Shown here one piece after another: positions 20,701 to 35,214 of a DNA stretch of 64,000 bases; the first letter of the stretch is position 1; each line of letters opens with the position of its first letter. Source of the DNA: Tolypeutes matacus (taxonomy: Eukaryota > Chordata > Mammalia > Cingulata > Chlamyphoridae); contig JAKSZT010053883.1 in NCBI GenBank assembly GCA_026826555.1, forward strand, positions 25,670,429 to 25,734,428. Reading direction: 5' to 3'. The notes beneath the pieces were generated by a model. It saw only the letters and a list, made by a program, of their open reading frames with translations. It made no database searches and was not told where the DNA came from. The position numbers were made by a program, and so were the translations under genes.

Positions 20701-22370
20701 CATGTCCTCTGCTGGCTACTACAGCCTTTCTTCTTTCATTGCAGGCATCCCCCAGGCCCGAAGTCTAGACGCCAAAGGCAGGGGGTAGGTGATGTGGGGG
20801 CTGTCGGGCTGAGAAGAAAAGGAAGTGACTGACTGACTTCTCCAGCTCAAGCTCTGACTTTATCTCACTAATCTTGTGAAATAGAGATATTTCAGAGGAG
20901 AAAACTTTGAAAGGAGTGAAGTGATTTGTTCAGTTATGGAGTGTCTTAGAACCTGGTCTGGCCAACTCATCCAGGCCCTATGAACATCTTCAGGAGTTGC
21001 TGGACCTAATTCCTTCTTGCCAAGCTAGATGATAGGAAAGAATGGGCACATCAGGCAGGGCAGGGTCCCAGGGAGCTTATGGGCTCCATGTCCTACCCGA
21101 GGCCTGAGCCCTCCCAAGAAATGAGCCACTGAGCGGGGGAGAGTTGGGAGTAATGGTGTGATAGCCTGGTTCCACTGGGCATTTCTAGGTGCCAGGCATT
21201 AGCTATTCTGTCCCTCAGTACGGTGTCCTGCTGGGAAAAGTGAGCAGGAAGGGAGGATGCAGGCTATGAAGATGGACACATCAGAGGTACTTTGAAGGAA
21301 GTCTGGACTGGGGAGTAGGGAAGGTAAGAAAAGCCAGCACCCATGGCCCAAGCCCAGTGTCCCTCTACAGGCCCTCAGCCACAGGGCACAGGCAACCCAG
21401 CCCTCTCCAAAGGAACCAAGCCGAGTTGAGCCATCTGCTTTCTCTGCCAGATCCCAGCAGCCCATTCAGCAGAGAAGCAAACTCCCTACTCTTTCACTTC
21501 TATCAGGTGAGGGGCCCCTAGGACCAAGGCCCTTCTCAGCTACACTCCGACATGACATAGGATGGTCCCTGCTGTTGTGGGGGAGGTCCGTGGGGGCAGA
21601 ATCTCAGGAACAGCTGACTCTGATCTCAGTACTGTCTCTGACGACCCCATCTACATATCCAGTCCCTCATGTCTTCACAGGGACTAGGCATATGAAAAGA
21701 AGCATATGAAGAGGGTAATGCTCAACCCAAAGGGATGAGACGTGGGGTAAAATTGGGAAGGGATGGGGTTGAGGGCCAGAGGCCCTCCTCTCAGCTTCCC
21801 TGCCATCCAGAGGTAATGAGAAGTGTGGCGCAGGCTCAGGGGAGGGAAAGGGGCTAGTGGAGGTTAAGGGAAAGAATGCCAAGGGTTCCTCAGCCTGGAC
21901 ATCAGCCGATGTTGTCCCTCATTAGGAGTCAAGGGAGTATACAAGGCTCCCCACCCAAGGAGAGAGACAGTAGGGGCCCAGGAAGTATCTGATGATGAAG
22001 ACACCTGGACAGAGAAGCCCTTGGATCAGGTGGGCTGGGGCTGAAGGTAGTCTGTTAGGATGGGAGGAGCTTGGAGCTAGAAACTGGCAGCCCTGGGCTC
22101 CAGGAACAGTTCTTCCCCCTATGACTCTCCCAACATGAAAGAGCCCTACTTCCTACCTTGTTAAATGAGGGGGAAGATCCTGATTTTGAAAAGTCTCTTC
22201 ATTTCCTGGGGTCAGAGAGCTACCTGCTGCAGGCTAGAGGCTGGCCAGAGGATGCTCATAGCTCCATTTCATGTCTCCAGAGGTCAGCACAGATAGTGGA
22301 AGAGGCCCTGTTCCTGGGAAACAGCCATTCTGGGGTTGGGGGAGCTTCAGCCCCTGCTCTGCCATCTTGA
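17769..22370 (+). CDS. DCDC2B: Doublecortin domain-containing protein 2B
   Basis: DCDC2B is a paralogue of DCDC2, a microtubule- and cilium-associated protein with two doublecortin (DCX) domains. Exons: 17769-18034, 19262-19313, 19725-19801, 20045-20176, 20484-20630, 20745-20784, 21371-21506, 21926-22029 and 22281-22370; phases close to give 347 aa, close to the human 349 as I recall. DCX1 covers about residues 10-95 ([14 protein letters not shown] to KLHYLPPG). DCX2 covers about residues 128-212 ([14 protein letters not shown] to [13 protein letters not shown]). The C-terminal third is low-complexity, ending in an acidic stretch ([12 protein letters not shown]) and an IVEEAL helix. Every junction is GT/AG. 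It converges with TMEM234, their poly(A) signals lying about 35 bp apart. Confidence 0.96.
18085..18240 (-). repeat. MIR fragment
   Basis: Minus-strand MIR-like text (ATTTATCCAGCACTGACTATGT and, further on, ACCACCCCATGAAGGGAG) in DCDC2B intron 1, interrupted by the SINE that follows; its continuation (CCTAAGATTACACAAGTAA) is seen at 18440-18470. Confidence 0.65.
18248..18433 (+). mobile_element. DAS-like tRNA-derived SINE inside a MIR
   Basis: Starts GGGAAGCGGCTGTGGCTCAA, with B box GGTTCGGTTCC, body CCCAGCGAGCACAAGCAGCA and tail ATAAATGAATAAATAAATAA before poly(A). Flanked by AAGTAACTTGCCT (18235-18247) and AAGTAACCTGCCT (18434-18446), a 13-bp target duplication with one mismatch. Confidence 0.95.
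18881..18977. repeat. A-rich low-complexity tract
   Basis: AAAT/AAAC-rich stretch flanked on both sides by AACCACCTACTTCA (18869-18882 and 18975-18988). The direct repeat suggests that it is the tail of an almost fully 5'-truncated retrotransposed copy. Confidence 0.7.
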
Positions 22371-22661
22371 GAGCCAGCAGTTCCAGCCAGGAACCAGGGA
22401 CCACTACTCTGCAGCCACATTTTGTCCTTGGCTTCCAGCAGCCTGTTCCCAAGGAGCCTGTGCTTCCCCTGGCTCACAGGGTAGCCCGTGGCCTCCTCAG
22501 CCCTTCTCAACTCTTCTGCATCTAAGTCCACAGCCTGTCTCCCCTTCTTCTCTGAGCAGTCCGAGCTATGGGGCCATTTCCTTTTGGTGTTCTCTGGCCA
22601 GAGAAAGGAGAGCAGACTGAGACTGAGGGAGAGACCACAAACTTGGGAGTGGGCTTATCAC

Positions 22662-22667
22662 AATAAA
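22662..22667 (+). terminator. DCDC2B: Poly(A) signal of DCDC2B
   Basis: Canonical AATAAA 292 nt after the DCDC2B stop, facing the TMEM234 signal. Confidence 0.85.
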
Positions 22668-22702
22668 AGAATACTGGCTAACCTTTGTCTGTTTAGCACA
22701 GA

Positions 22703-22708
22703 TTTATT
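22703..22708 (-). terminator. TMEM234: Poly(A) signal of TMEM234
   Basis: TTTATT on the plus strand, that is AATAAA on the minus strand. The expected cleavage site, 10-30 nt beyond, falls between the two opposed signals, so the DCDC2B and TMEM234 transcripts should abut or overlap. Confidence 0.75.
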
Positions 22709-23267
22709 GAAGGCTGCTGCTTGCTAGGTATTGTGCTGCCTGCTGCACGTGGGCAGTGTTGGGGCTCCCAGTTGTCTACCTGTCTGAGAGAACCTGGCAT
22801 TTGAGGATTCTCATCCACCTCATAGGTAGGACAAGCATGGTCAACAGACAGCTCATCTCCCCTATACCTGCCGCTTCTGATGCACCTTCTTCCCATTTGC
22901 ATTTCTGGCTTCAAAGTCTGTAGCTGGAGTTCTGCGGTTCATGGAGCCTGCTGCTGTGATGGCCTAGATCAGGGCACAGTCATGGGGGCTGGGCTGGGGA
23001 CTGAGATGAGGTGGGCCAAGAAGGTTGCTGAGGGTGAGTGTGAAGTCTCCTGTGCTAAATCTTAGCAGCTGGGCAGCACTTGAAGGTTACAAAACCCTTT
23101 CATTCATCTTCTCTTATTGTGATCCATGAGGTAGGTGTATTCCCATGTGAGATGAGGAAGCTGAGGCTCAGAGAGGGGAAGGGCTACATCTGTCTGCTCA
23201 CTGCCCTGCACCTCATGGTCTAGGGGCTTCCTGGAGTCAGCAGAGCTGCAGGGTGGGGTCTTCCTAC

Positions 23268-27060
<3,793 letters not shown>

Positions 27061-27178
27061 GGCAACGCTGCAGCCTTATACTTCCGGGAACAAAGGGGCG
27101 GAGACCCATAACCCGGAAGTGGCGCAAAGGCTTTTCCGGCCCTCTTCACGTTGCTGCTTTTCTCGCGCTGCAGCTGGA
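27061..27178. promoter_or_regulatory. Divergent TMEM234/EIF3I promoter
   Basis: Only 118 bp separate the two opposed start codons, inside a CpG-rich stretch of about 0.7 kb. ACTTCCGGGA (27079-27088) and the inverted CCCGGAAGTG (27112-27121) are ETS-type sites facing each other. GCCGCCATGGCAAC (27053-27066) resembles an RFX X-box and overlaps the TMEM234 start codon. No TATA box is present. Confidence 0.8.
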
Positions 27179-30100
27179 ATGGTGAGCGCCCTTGAAGGTG
27201 GGGTACCGGGGTGAGGGTCTCGGACTGGAGCAGGAGCCTGATGCCGGGCGCTGACACTCCCGTCCTGTTCCCACAGAAGCCGATCCTGCTCCAGGGCCAT
27301 GAGCGGTCCATTACGCAGATCAAGTACAACCGCGAGGGAGACCTCCTCTTCACTGTGGCCAAGGACCCTGTGAGCGTGGCCGGGAGGGCGTCCGGGAGGG
27401 GGCGACTCCATTCGGCCAAAGCGAAGGGTGGAGAAGCCAGTTTTGCCGCGAGCAAGGGGAAACAAAGAGCGCACAGTTCTGAGAAGTAGGAAGAGACCTT
27501 CTCGAGGGTAGGGGGCCGAGAGCATTCCACCGGAAAAGGTGGGAGATGAACCCGATTGTTGGTGGAAGGAGGAAGGTAGCCGGGGAAGAGAGCAGCAAGA
27601 ATTGTGGAAAGGGGATGAGGATATCAGCTCGTTCAAGAGCCCGGGGGAGGAACAGAAGCATTATACCGGAATAGGGGACAGACCATCCCTAGCAGGGGAA
27701 AGTTGAGCCAAGGGCAACGAGAGAGACAGGATTAATAGGGGTGTCCCTAGTCACCCTTATTTTCTTCTGAACCCCATCCTGCCATCCTGCTTGCAAACAG
27801 TCCTTCACGGTACTGCCTTTCCAAGAACCGCCCCCCCTCAGAGAAAGTTAACTACTGTGTTTAAAAGTGGGGGCTCTGAAGCCAAACATATGATTTGAAT
27901 CCTGACTCCAGCATCTATTAGCAATGTGACTTTGAGCAAATCATTCAACTCTTCTAAACTTCAAGATCTCATTTTTATAAAATATTGGTGCCCATAGTAC
28001 CTCCCTCAAGCGATTGTCTTTAGGATTAAATGCATTTATTCACTAAAGGAGCTTAGCACAGTACCTGGTGCATTTGAGTGCCTAATTAATGTAAGTCATT
28101 TATATTTTAAACTTCTCATTTATATTTTAAACTCCATTTCACTGGAGCCTCACAGCTACCCTTTGAAGGAGGCATTATTGTTGTGGCCATTTTACAGTTG
28201 GGAAAACTGAAGTTCGGAGGGGAGAATGGCTATATTTGAGATATTACAGTGAATAGTGGCAGAGAAGGTACCGGAACCCAGGCTTCCCTACCACCAACTC
28301 TTCCCACTTGGACAGGACAGGCAAGCAACTGTTTTTCTGGACTGGAGCACAGCTTGACCTTTTACTCTTCCAGGGGTTTGGGAAGGGGAAGGCAAGAGTC
28401 CAGGGGAGGACTGAGACAGTGACAAAAGAAGATGCTAAAAAAAAAAAAAAAAAAAAGAAGATGCTATTGCAAGCCTCCTGATCGCCTGCAGGAAGGGAAG
28501 AGAATCCAGGAGATGGTCTTTTTACTAGCTCCCTGCTATTTCCCAGGTGATGAGCAGGAGAGGGCAGAGGCTAGAGGCTGCGGGGGTTTCCTGGGGCAAA
28601 CAGGAGATTGTTCTATTCTGCTTGGGATGTGTAGCACCCTGTCGTTTGATTCCTCCAGATTGTCAATGTATGGTACTCCGTGAATGGTGAGAGGCTGGGC
28701 ACCTACACAGGCCACACTGGAGCTGTGTGGTGTGTGGATGCTGACTGTATCCTTGATTTTGCTCTAAGTCCATGCCCCCACATTCTGCCAGCAATGGAGA
28801 GGCTGCTGAAGTGGGGGTTGGGGGTTTCAGGTGCTGGGTGAATGATACCTCCTCTCTCAGGCCCTTCCTTGGTTGGGAGAACATTGGGACAAGTTCCAGT
28901 TTTGCTGAGGAGGTGAGATTCCTCTGAGGTAGAAGGGGGAAGAAAGGCTGGACAGGGATATGGGTCAGTTGACCTTCCAAAGGACAAGGGTTCAGGTGAA
29001 CTTGGCTATGTTTCTTAACACACTTTTCAGGGGACACCAAACATGTCCTTACTGGCTCAGCTGACAACAGCTGCCGTCTCTGGGACTGTGAAACAGGTAA
29101 GCCTGGGTCATTAGCTTTTTCAGCAAATATATAAGCAAACAGGTTCTGGGGAAATGGAGATAAAGCCAGTCTAGGGAAGAAGGAAAGATAGACAAGAAAA
29201 TAAGGAAGAAGGGAAAGAAAAGAGGCATTCTTGTAAGATTAAAGCCATGTTAGAGGAAGCATTAGAGTACTTTGGGAGGACAGAGGGGGCAACTGACTGC
29301 CTAGAGTCAGGTGGAAGCAACTGGAGAAGGTTTCCCAAGGTAAATGTCATGAGCTGGGTCTTGAAGGATGAGAAAGAGATTGTCACTTTGGCACATGCAA
29401 GAATGAAGGCAGGGCACACTTCCTGTCCAAGTTATCCAATCTGGCTGGAGTTCCTGCTTCTTGAATAAAATAGATGGACAGAAGAGAAGATGAGGCTGAT
29501 GAGGTAGGCCAGGGCCAGAAAAGAACTTGATGGCCAAACTCAGGAGGTTAGTTTTGCTCAGTAGGCTGTGGCAGGCTGTTGAGATCTCTGAGCAGGGAAG
29601 AGTGGTGGTCCATTTACATTTAGCAAGTTCAGGTAGCAGTGGGGAGCAGCATTGGAAGAACTGAAACTGAAGATGGGGAAGCCTACTAAGCTGCCTTATT
29701 TAGTAAATATTTACTGGGCACCCAATTCTGTACTGGGGGCATGCAGAGAAATTAGACTAGGCCTTTGCTGTGGAGGAGCACATCCAAGGGGGACAAAGAT
29801 TTTGTTGCATTCCAATGTGAGCAGTGCCATATTAGTGGGATGTCTGAGGAGGGATTAGGGGAAAGAAGTTAAGAGTTGAGTCAAAGAAGTGATGGTAAGA
29901 AAGAGAGGGGTGGGTTGGAATTAACAGCAGGAGAAACACTGGGACATGATGGGCAGATGTAGGGAGTGTCCTCCTCACAGTGACAATGGACAAGTGGTAG
30001 CCCAGACTTTGCCTGTCCCCAGGGAAGCAGCTGGCCCTACTCAAGACTAACTCAGCTGTCCGGACTTGTGGCTTTGACTTTGGGGGCAACATCATCATGT

Positions 30101-30430
30101 TCTCCACGGACAAGCAGATGGGCTACCAGTGCTTTGTGAGCTTCTTCGACCTGAGGGATCCAAGCCAGATCGGTGAGAGCTGAAGCTAGGGCTGGGGTTG
30201 AGGTGAAAGGTGTGGCTCCAGAGCCCAGGGCCTGACATTTTGCTCCACACAGACAGCAATGAGCCCTACATGAAGATCCCTTGCAACGACTCCAAGATCA
30301 CCAGTGCTGTCTGGGGGCCCCTGGGGGAGTGCATCATTGCAGGCCACGAGAGCGGAGAGCTCAACCAGTACAGCGCCAAGGTAAGGAGTCACATAGGGCC
30401 CGAGCCTGCCAGAATGGTTCTTTTTTTTTA

Positions 30431-30461
<31 letters not shown>

Positions 30462-33400
30462 GATTTTATTTATTTATTCATTTATCCCCCCCTTGCTGCT
30501 TGTGCTCGCTGGGTCAGCCAGCCGTGCGGGCGGGCTTGCCCTCACCAGGAGGCCCCGGGAACCGAACCCGGGGCCTCCCATATGGTAAACGGGAGCCCTA
30601 CTGATTGAGCTACAGCCGCTTCCCCCTTTTTTTTTTTAAAGGAGGTACAAGGGATTGAACCCAGGACCTCATATGTGGGGAAGCAGGTGCTCAACCACTG
30701 AGCTACATCCACTCCCAATGAGAGCTGGTTTTTTTGTTGTTTGTTTTGTTTTTATGAGGTACTAGGGATCAAACCCAGGACCTCACACATGGGAAACAGG
30801 CACCCAACTACTTGAGCTACATCCGCTCCCCAGAATGGTTCTTTACAAGAGCAGAAACAGGACAGTAGTTAAGAGCAAAGGCTGGATTCAAATTTCAATT
30901 CACCACTTTCTAGCTGTGTGATCTTGGGCAAGTTACATTACTTCCCTGAGCCAGTAAACTTTTTTAAAGATCAAATGGTATGGGAAGCGGCTGTGGCTCA
31001 ATCAGTAGGGCTCCCGTTTACCATATGGGAGGCCCCGGGTTCGGTTCCCGGGGCCTCCTGGTGAGGGCAGGCCCGCCCGCACAACGTGGTTGGCTGACTT
31101 CAGCGAGCACGGGCAGCAGGGGGGGGATAAATGAATGAATAAATAAAGTCTTAAAAAAAAAAAAAAAAAAGATCAAATGACATGAAATATTTAAATAACT
31201 TGTCACAGAGTACTTAGGATATATTAATAATGATCACAAATAAGCATTTTCTTGCCACCACTGAGTGCCTGGTTCCATGCTGGGCGCAAAGCTCAGACAT
31301 GAATCAGACATGATCTCTGCCCCAGAGGGAGACAGACTTGTAAACAGATAGCACATGAGTCAGAGTGTGAATTGTGCTACCACTGAGGCCTCGGCAAAGT
31401 GTGGAAGGTGCACTCTGACACGCAGCAGGTGGCATGGACATTAAGCTATTTAAAGAGTTATTGATCATATTTTCTCGAGAAGATTTTTGCAGACTACAGT
31501 TTGGAGAGTGGACCTAAACTAGGGTGATAGTTACAGGGATGTAGAATACTAGACAGATTCAAGAGATATTTAAGGGTGACTAAATTAGATGGAGGGGGTG
31601 AGGAAAGAGTCAAGTCCAGGTCATCTCGGATTTCTGATTCGGGTGCCTGGGTTTCTGGAGCTTCCAAAATGTAATGCCATAAAAGTCACTCAGCAAGCAC
31701 TGACTGTGGCCCAGGAGAAGCCAGGCCTGCCCTCTGGAAGGGAATGGGAACCCAGGGCAAAGGCAAGAGTCAAATAGTGGAGCTGCCCTGGGTCCCAGGT
31801 AGGCCTGGCTGCAAAGTTGGCGTTTTCCAAAATGTGGGAGTAGAATATCTCCCCACCATGTGACCAGAATTGAGGATACAAAAATACATTCTTGGGAAGC
31901 GGCTGTGGCTCAATCAGTAGGGCTCCCGTTTGCCATATGGGAGGCCCCGGGTTTGGTTCCCGGGGCCTCCTGGTGAGGGCAGGCCCGCCCGCACGGCGTG
32001 GTTGGCTGACCCGGCGAGCACGGGCAGCAAGGGGGGGATAAATGAATAAATAAATAAAATCTTTAAAAAAAAAAAAAAAAAATACATTCTTCCCACAAAA
32101 TAGTTAAGGACAGAAAGTTCTGCAAGGGCCTACTGTATGTGAGGCACAATGCCCAAGGCCTTGTAGTTATCGAGAGCATATTCCAGGTGCCTGCCTCAGC
32201 ACAGTCAAAGAAGACACAGCCCTAGCATCCTGACAGGAACTCTGGGAGGTGGGGTTTTATTATTCTAGATAGAGGTGAGGGGGACGGATGTGGCTTAAAC
32301 GGTTGGGCATCCATCTCCCATGTGGAGAGACCTGGGTTCGATCCCTGGGACTTCCCAGTAAAAACTCTGCTCTTTATACGACACGGTCTAGCTCAGGGGC
32401 TCTTAACACGAGGTCCATGAGCTTGAATTGAAATTCAAAAAATTATTCTTATGGGGACGTGTTGGTACAGGTGTTATGTATATTTATTAAATAATACACA
32501 GTATAGTGTGGAATTAGTAAGGGGTCTATGGTTTTCACCTGCCTGGCAAAGGGGTCCTTGGAACAAAAAAGGTTAAGAACCCCTGGTCTCGCCGGTTGTT
32601 TAGTGAGAAAGGAAGTCAGGGAATAAAATGGGCTTTTGAAGAGACCTAAAAATGATGGGCATGCAACAGTCCCCATGAAGTGACCATGACCAAGGCCCTG
32701 GGAGAGAAGGCGGGGGATGAGCCTAGGCTCTCCACCTCTTACTAGTTGGGTGGTCTCCAGCAAATCATGTCTCCTCTCTGAACCTTCATATCTTCCTCTT
32801 AAAATTGTGATGGTAATACGTACTTTATGGGATCACTGTGAGGATTAAATGAAGCAGTGTGTTGATAAGTGCTTGACACAATGGGTGGCAAGTAGTAGCT
32901 GTTCAACAAATATTTGTCGAAAGAAAGAATAAATAGAAACTGCTCTATCATTATAATATGATGATTCATTAAGGGGTTCATGAATTTGTGGCTGTGAGTA
33001 TGTGTTTTCCCCAATTCTTTTTTTTTTTTTTTTTTACCGGGAGGTCCCGGGGATCGAACCCCGGTCTCTCCACATGGTAGACGGACGCCGAACTTCTTGA
33101 GCCACATCCGTTTCCCTCCCCAATTCTTGATGGCCTAGCTGTTGTAAAACTCACAACATGGGCCAGGTTAGGATGTAGTCTCAGATCCAGGGGAAGGAGT
33201 AAATATTGTTTGGGGATACTTAGGAAGTCCCAGCCCAGGCCCCCTCTCCCTTTAATGGGACAAGTAGCAGAGAACACTGGCTGAACAGTGAGGCTAGTAG
33301 GGGTCGGGGCCAGCTAGAGCCTCTCTTTTTCTCCTTCCTCAGTCTGGAGAGGTATTGGTGAATGTTAAGGAGCACTCCCGGCAGATCAATGACATCCAGT

Positions 33401-34880
33401 TATCCAGGGACATGACCATGTTTGTCACCGCCTCCAAAGACAACACAGCCAAGGTGAGTCTGGAGAGCAGGTCAGGCGGGGCTGCTCCTACCTCCTGCAC
33501 AGCTCCCACCTGCCTGACTTCCCCCAAGAAGGCGCCTTTTACAGATTTCTGCCCTACCTTCTCTCTCCAGCTCTTTGACTCTACAACCCTCGAACACCAG
33601 AAGACTTTCCGGACAGAACGTCCTGTCAACTCAGCTGCCCTCTCTCCCAACTATGACCATGTAAGGGAACTCCACTCAGGCTTCCTGCTTAAGCCTCAGA
33701 AAGCTTCCTGGATCTAGACATTTGTCTGGCAGTTAGGCTACAAACCCTGGATGGAATGGTGTCAGGTAGAGGCAATTGCCGTGGCAGTGGCAGAGCTGAA
33801 TGACTGGACCAGAGGGAACAGGGCAGGAGGTGGCTGGAATGTTCCTTAGTCACCTTCCCTTAGTATCCTCCCAGTCTGACGTGGGAGATGTTAAAGCTTA
33901 GGGGAGGGAAATAAACAGAAAAAGGATTTGGTTGCCCTTTCTTTGGGCCTATCTAGAGTCTCGTCTTTCCTTTAGGTGGTGCTGGGTGGTGGTCAGGAAG
34001 CCATGGATGTAACCACAACCTCCACCAGGATTGGCAAGTTTGAGGCCAGGTAAGGGAGGAGCGAGCTCTTCAAATTGAAACCTCACACAAACCTGACTAA
34101 ACAGGTTTCCCTTATTTCATTGGCTGCTAGGAAATGCAGCCAAATCTGCAGCCATTCTCTAACAAGTGTGTATCATAGCAGATTTGGGCATGAACTCAGC
34201 TTTCCTCTGACGCCCTAGACACACTCTATTTCGCTGTGCCCAAGTTTCTTTGTAAAATGGGGACAATGGTAATACTAATACCTACCTCATAAAATTGTGC
34301 AGCTCAAGTAAATGAGTTAATACTTTTTAAGCTCTTAGAGTACTGCCTAATACAGAGTAAGCACTCAGAGATAACTGCTGGCCAGATATCCAGGCAGACA
34401 TTTGGGTCTAGTCTTCCCCTAGCTTCATCTCATTTGTTCACATTCATTTCCCCTGTTCCAATTTTCCCATTTTGTTTTTTGTTACATAGTTTGCATTTGG
34501 GGAGTGCCACCTCAGACGTGTTTCAGAAGAGATGGAAAGTGAATTAAGTGTGTCCCTTCCTTTCACCCTTTCTCCCCCAGGTTCTTCCACTTAGCTTTTG
34601 AAGAAGAGTTTGGAAGAGTCAAAGGTCACTTCGGACCTATCAACAGTGTTGCCTTTCATCCTGATGGCAAGAGGTGGGGGCCTTGCTAAGGGAGCTGAGC
34701 TCTGCTGGGTTGGGTCTCTGCCCCTTTCCCATGCCTTGCCCCACAAGCCTGCATCTCCCAGTGCAGGCGTCTGACTGATCCTGGCCGTCTCTTTCCAGCT
34801 ATAGCAGCGGAGGAGAAGATGGTTATGTCCGCATCCACTACTTCGACCCACAGTACTTTGAGTTTGAGTTTGAAGCTTAG
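27179..34880 (+). CDS. EIF3I: Eukaryotic translation initiation factor 3 subunit I
   Basis: eIF3i is a WD40 beta-propeller subunit of the eIF3 complex, binding eIF3b and eIF3g on the 40S subunit during initiation. Exons: 27179-27181 (ATG only), 27277-27369, 28659-28746, 29031-29096, 30023-30172, 30253-30380, 33343-33453, 33571-33660, 33976-34049, 34581-34673 and 34799-34880. They join to 325 aa, the human length as I recall, with no break. WD-type blades are visible, for example [66 protein letters not shown] and [19 protein letters not shown]. The C-terminus is acidic and aromatic (YFEFEFEA). Near-complete identity to human is expected for this core factor. The large introns carry most of the SINEs. 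Confidence 0.98.
27850..28090 (+). repeat. MIR
   Basis: Plus-strand MIR text (GCAATGTGACTTTGAGCAAA, AGTACCTCCCTCAAGCGATTG, TTAGCACAGTACCTGGTGCA). In EIF3I intron 2. Confidence 0.8.
28437..28452 (+). mobile_element. Poly(A)-only insertion with target duplication
   Basis: A run of A is flanked by identical 13-mers AAAAGAAGATGCT at 28424-28436 and 28453-28465. No other inserted sequence is present, so it looks like a retrotransposed copy reduced to its tail. In EIF3I intron 2. Confidence 0.7.
30424..30830 (-). mobile_element. Stack of three nested antisense SINEs in EIF3I intron 6
   Basis: From left to right: a DAS-like SINE (to about 30625), a short-family SINE (about 30627-30716) and another short-family SINE (about 30728-30830). 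A single target duplication, CAGAATGGTTCTTT, brackets the whole block (30410-30423 and 30831-30844). The rightmost element therefore inserted first, and later ones landed in the preceding A-tail. Confidence 0.85.
30978..31167 (+). mobile_element. DAS-like tRNA-derived SINE
   Basis: Full head, body and poly(A) tail. AAAGATCAAATG is duplicated at 30966-30977 and 31168-31179. The body (GCACGGGCAGCAGGGGGG) matches the copy at 31894 more closely than the CACAAGCAGCAAG variant, hinting at two subfamilies. It splits a plus-strand MIR. Confidence 0.93.
31894..32078 (+). mobile_element. DAS-like tRNA-derived SINE
   Basis: Complete copy in EIF3I intron 6 with AAAATACATTCTT duplicated at 31881-31893 and 32079-32091. 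Confidence 0.93.
32279..32365 (+). mobile_element. tRNA-like SINE, short family, tail nearly absent
   Basis: GGGGGACGGATGTGGCTTAA head and GGTTCGATCCCTGGGAC B-box region ending CCCAGTAAAAA. No clear target duplication was found. Confidence 0.8.
32394..32585. mobile_element. hAT-type non-autonomous DNA transposon
   Basis: Ends CAGGGGCTCTTAAC and GTTAAGAACCCCTG form a 14-bp terminal inverted repeat with one mismatch. The flanking 8-mers GTCTAGCT and GTCTCGCC agree at six of eight positions, the 8-bp duplication typical of hAT elements. The interior matches a second copy at 58103-59420 (GGGGACGTG, ACACAGTATAGTGTGGA). Confidence 0.8.
33020..33117 (-). mobile_element. tRNA-like SINE, short family
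   Basis: Poly(T), ACCGGGAGGTCCCGGGGATC and end CCACATCCGTTTCCCT; CCCCAATTCTT is duplicated at 33009-33019 and 33118-33128. In EIF3I intron 6. Confidence 0.92.
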
Positions 34881-34938
34881 AAGCTGGATCTCCATCCGGA
34901 CCAGGGAGGCTGCTCACAGAATGTTTTGGACTCTCAGA

Positions 34939-34944
34939 AATAAA
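34939..34944 (+). terminator. EIF3I: Poly(A) signal of EIF3I
   Basis: AATAAA 58 nt after the EIF3I stop, followed by the GT-rich GGTTTTTGGTCAGATATTTTGTGG. Confidence 0.9.
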
Positions 34945-35048
34945 TTAGTCTGGAAATAATTGGTTTTTGGTCAGATATTTTGTGGGGTCCGTTTCACCAT
35001 TTTTCCTCTCACTGACACCCCAGCAACCTGATGCCAGTCATGGATACC

Positions 35049-35054
35049 TTTATT
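35049..35054 (-). terminator. MTMR9L: Poly(A) signal of the MTMR9-like gene
   Basis: TTTATT on the plus strand (AATAAA on the minus strand) about 160 nt after the MTMR9L stop. It faces the EIF3I signal about 105 bp away. Confidence 0.75.
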
Positions 35055-35214
35055 ATTTGGGACCTCTCCTTATACTTTGGACACTTCAAAGCTGGAGCTT
35101 CAGTATCATGGACTAGGCTGGGTTGCAGGCCTTGTCACCCAGGGTCCAGAGTTGCTAAGGAGCCTGCAGAGGTCTCAGGAACGTCTCAGTCACTATCCAA
35201 GGAGCAGCGAGTGC

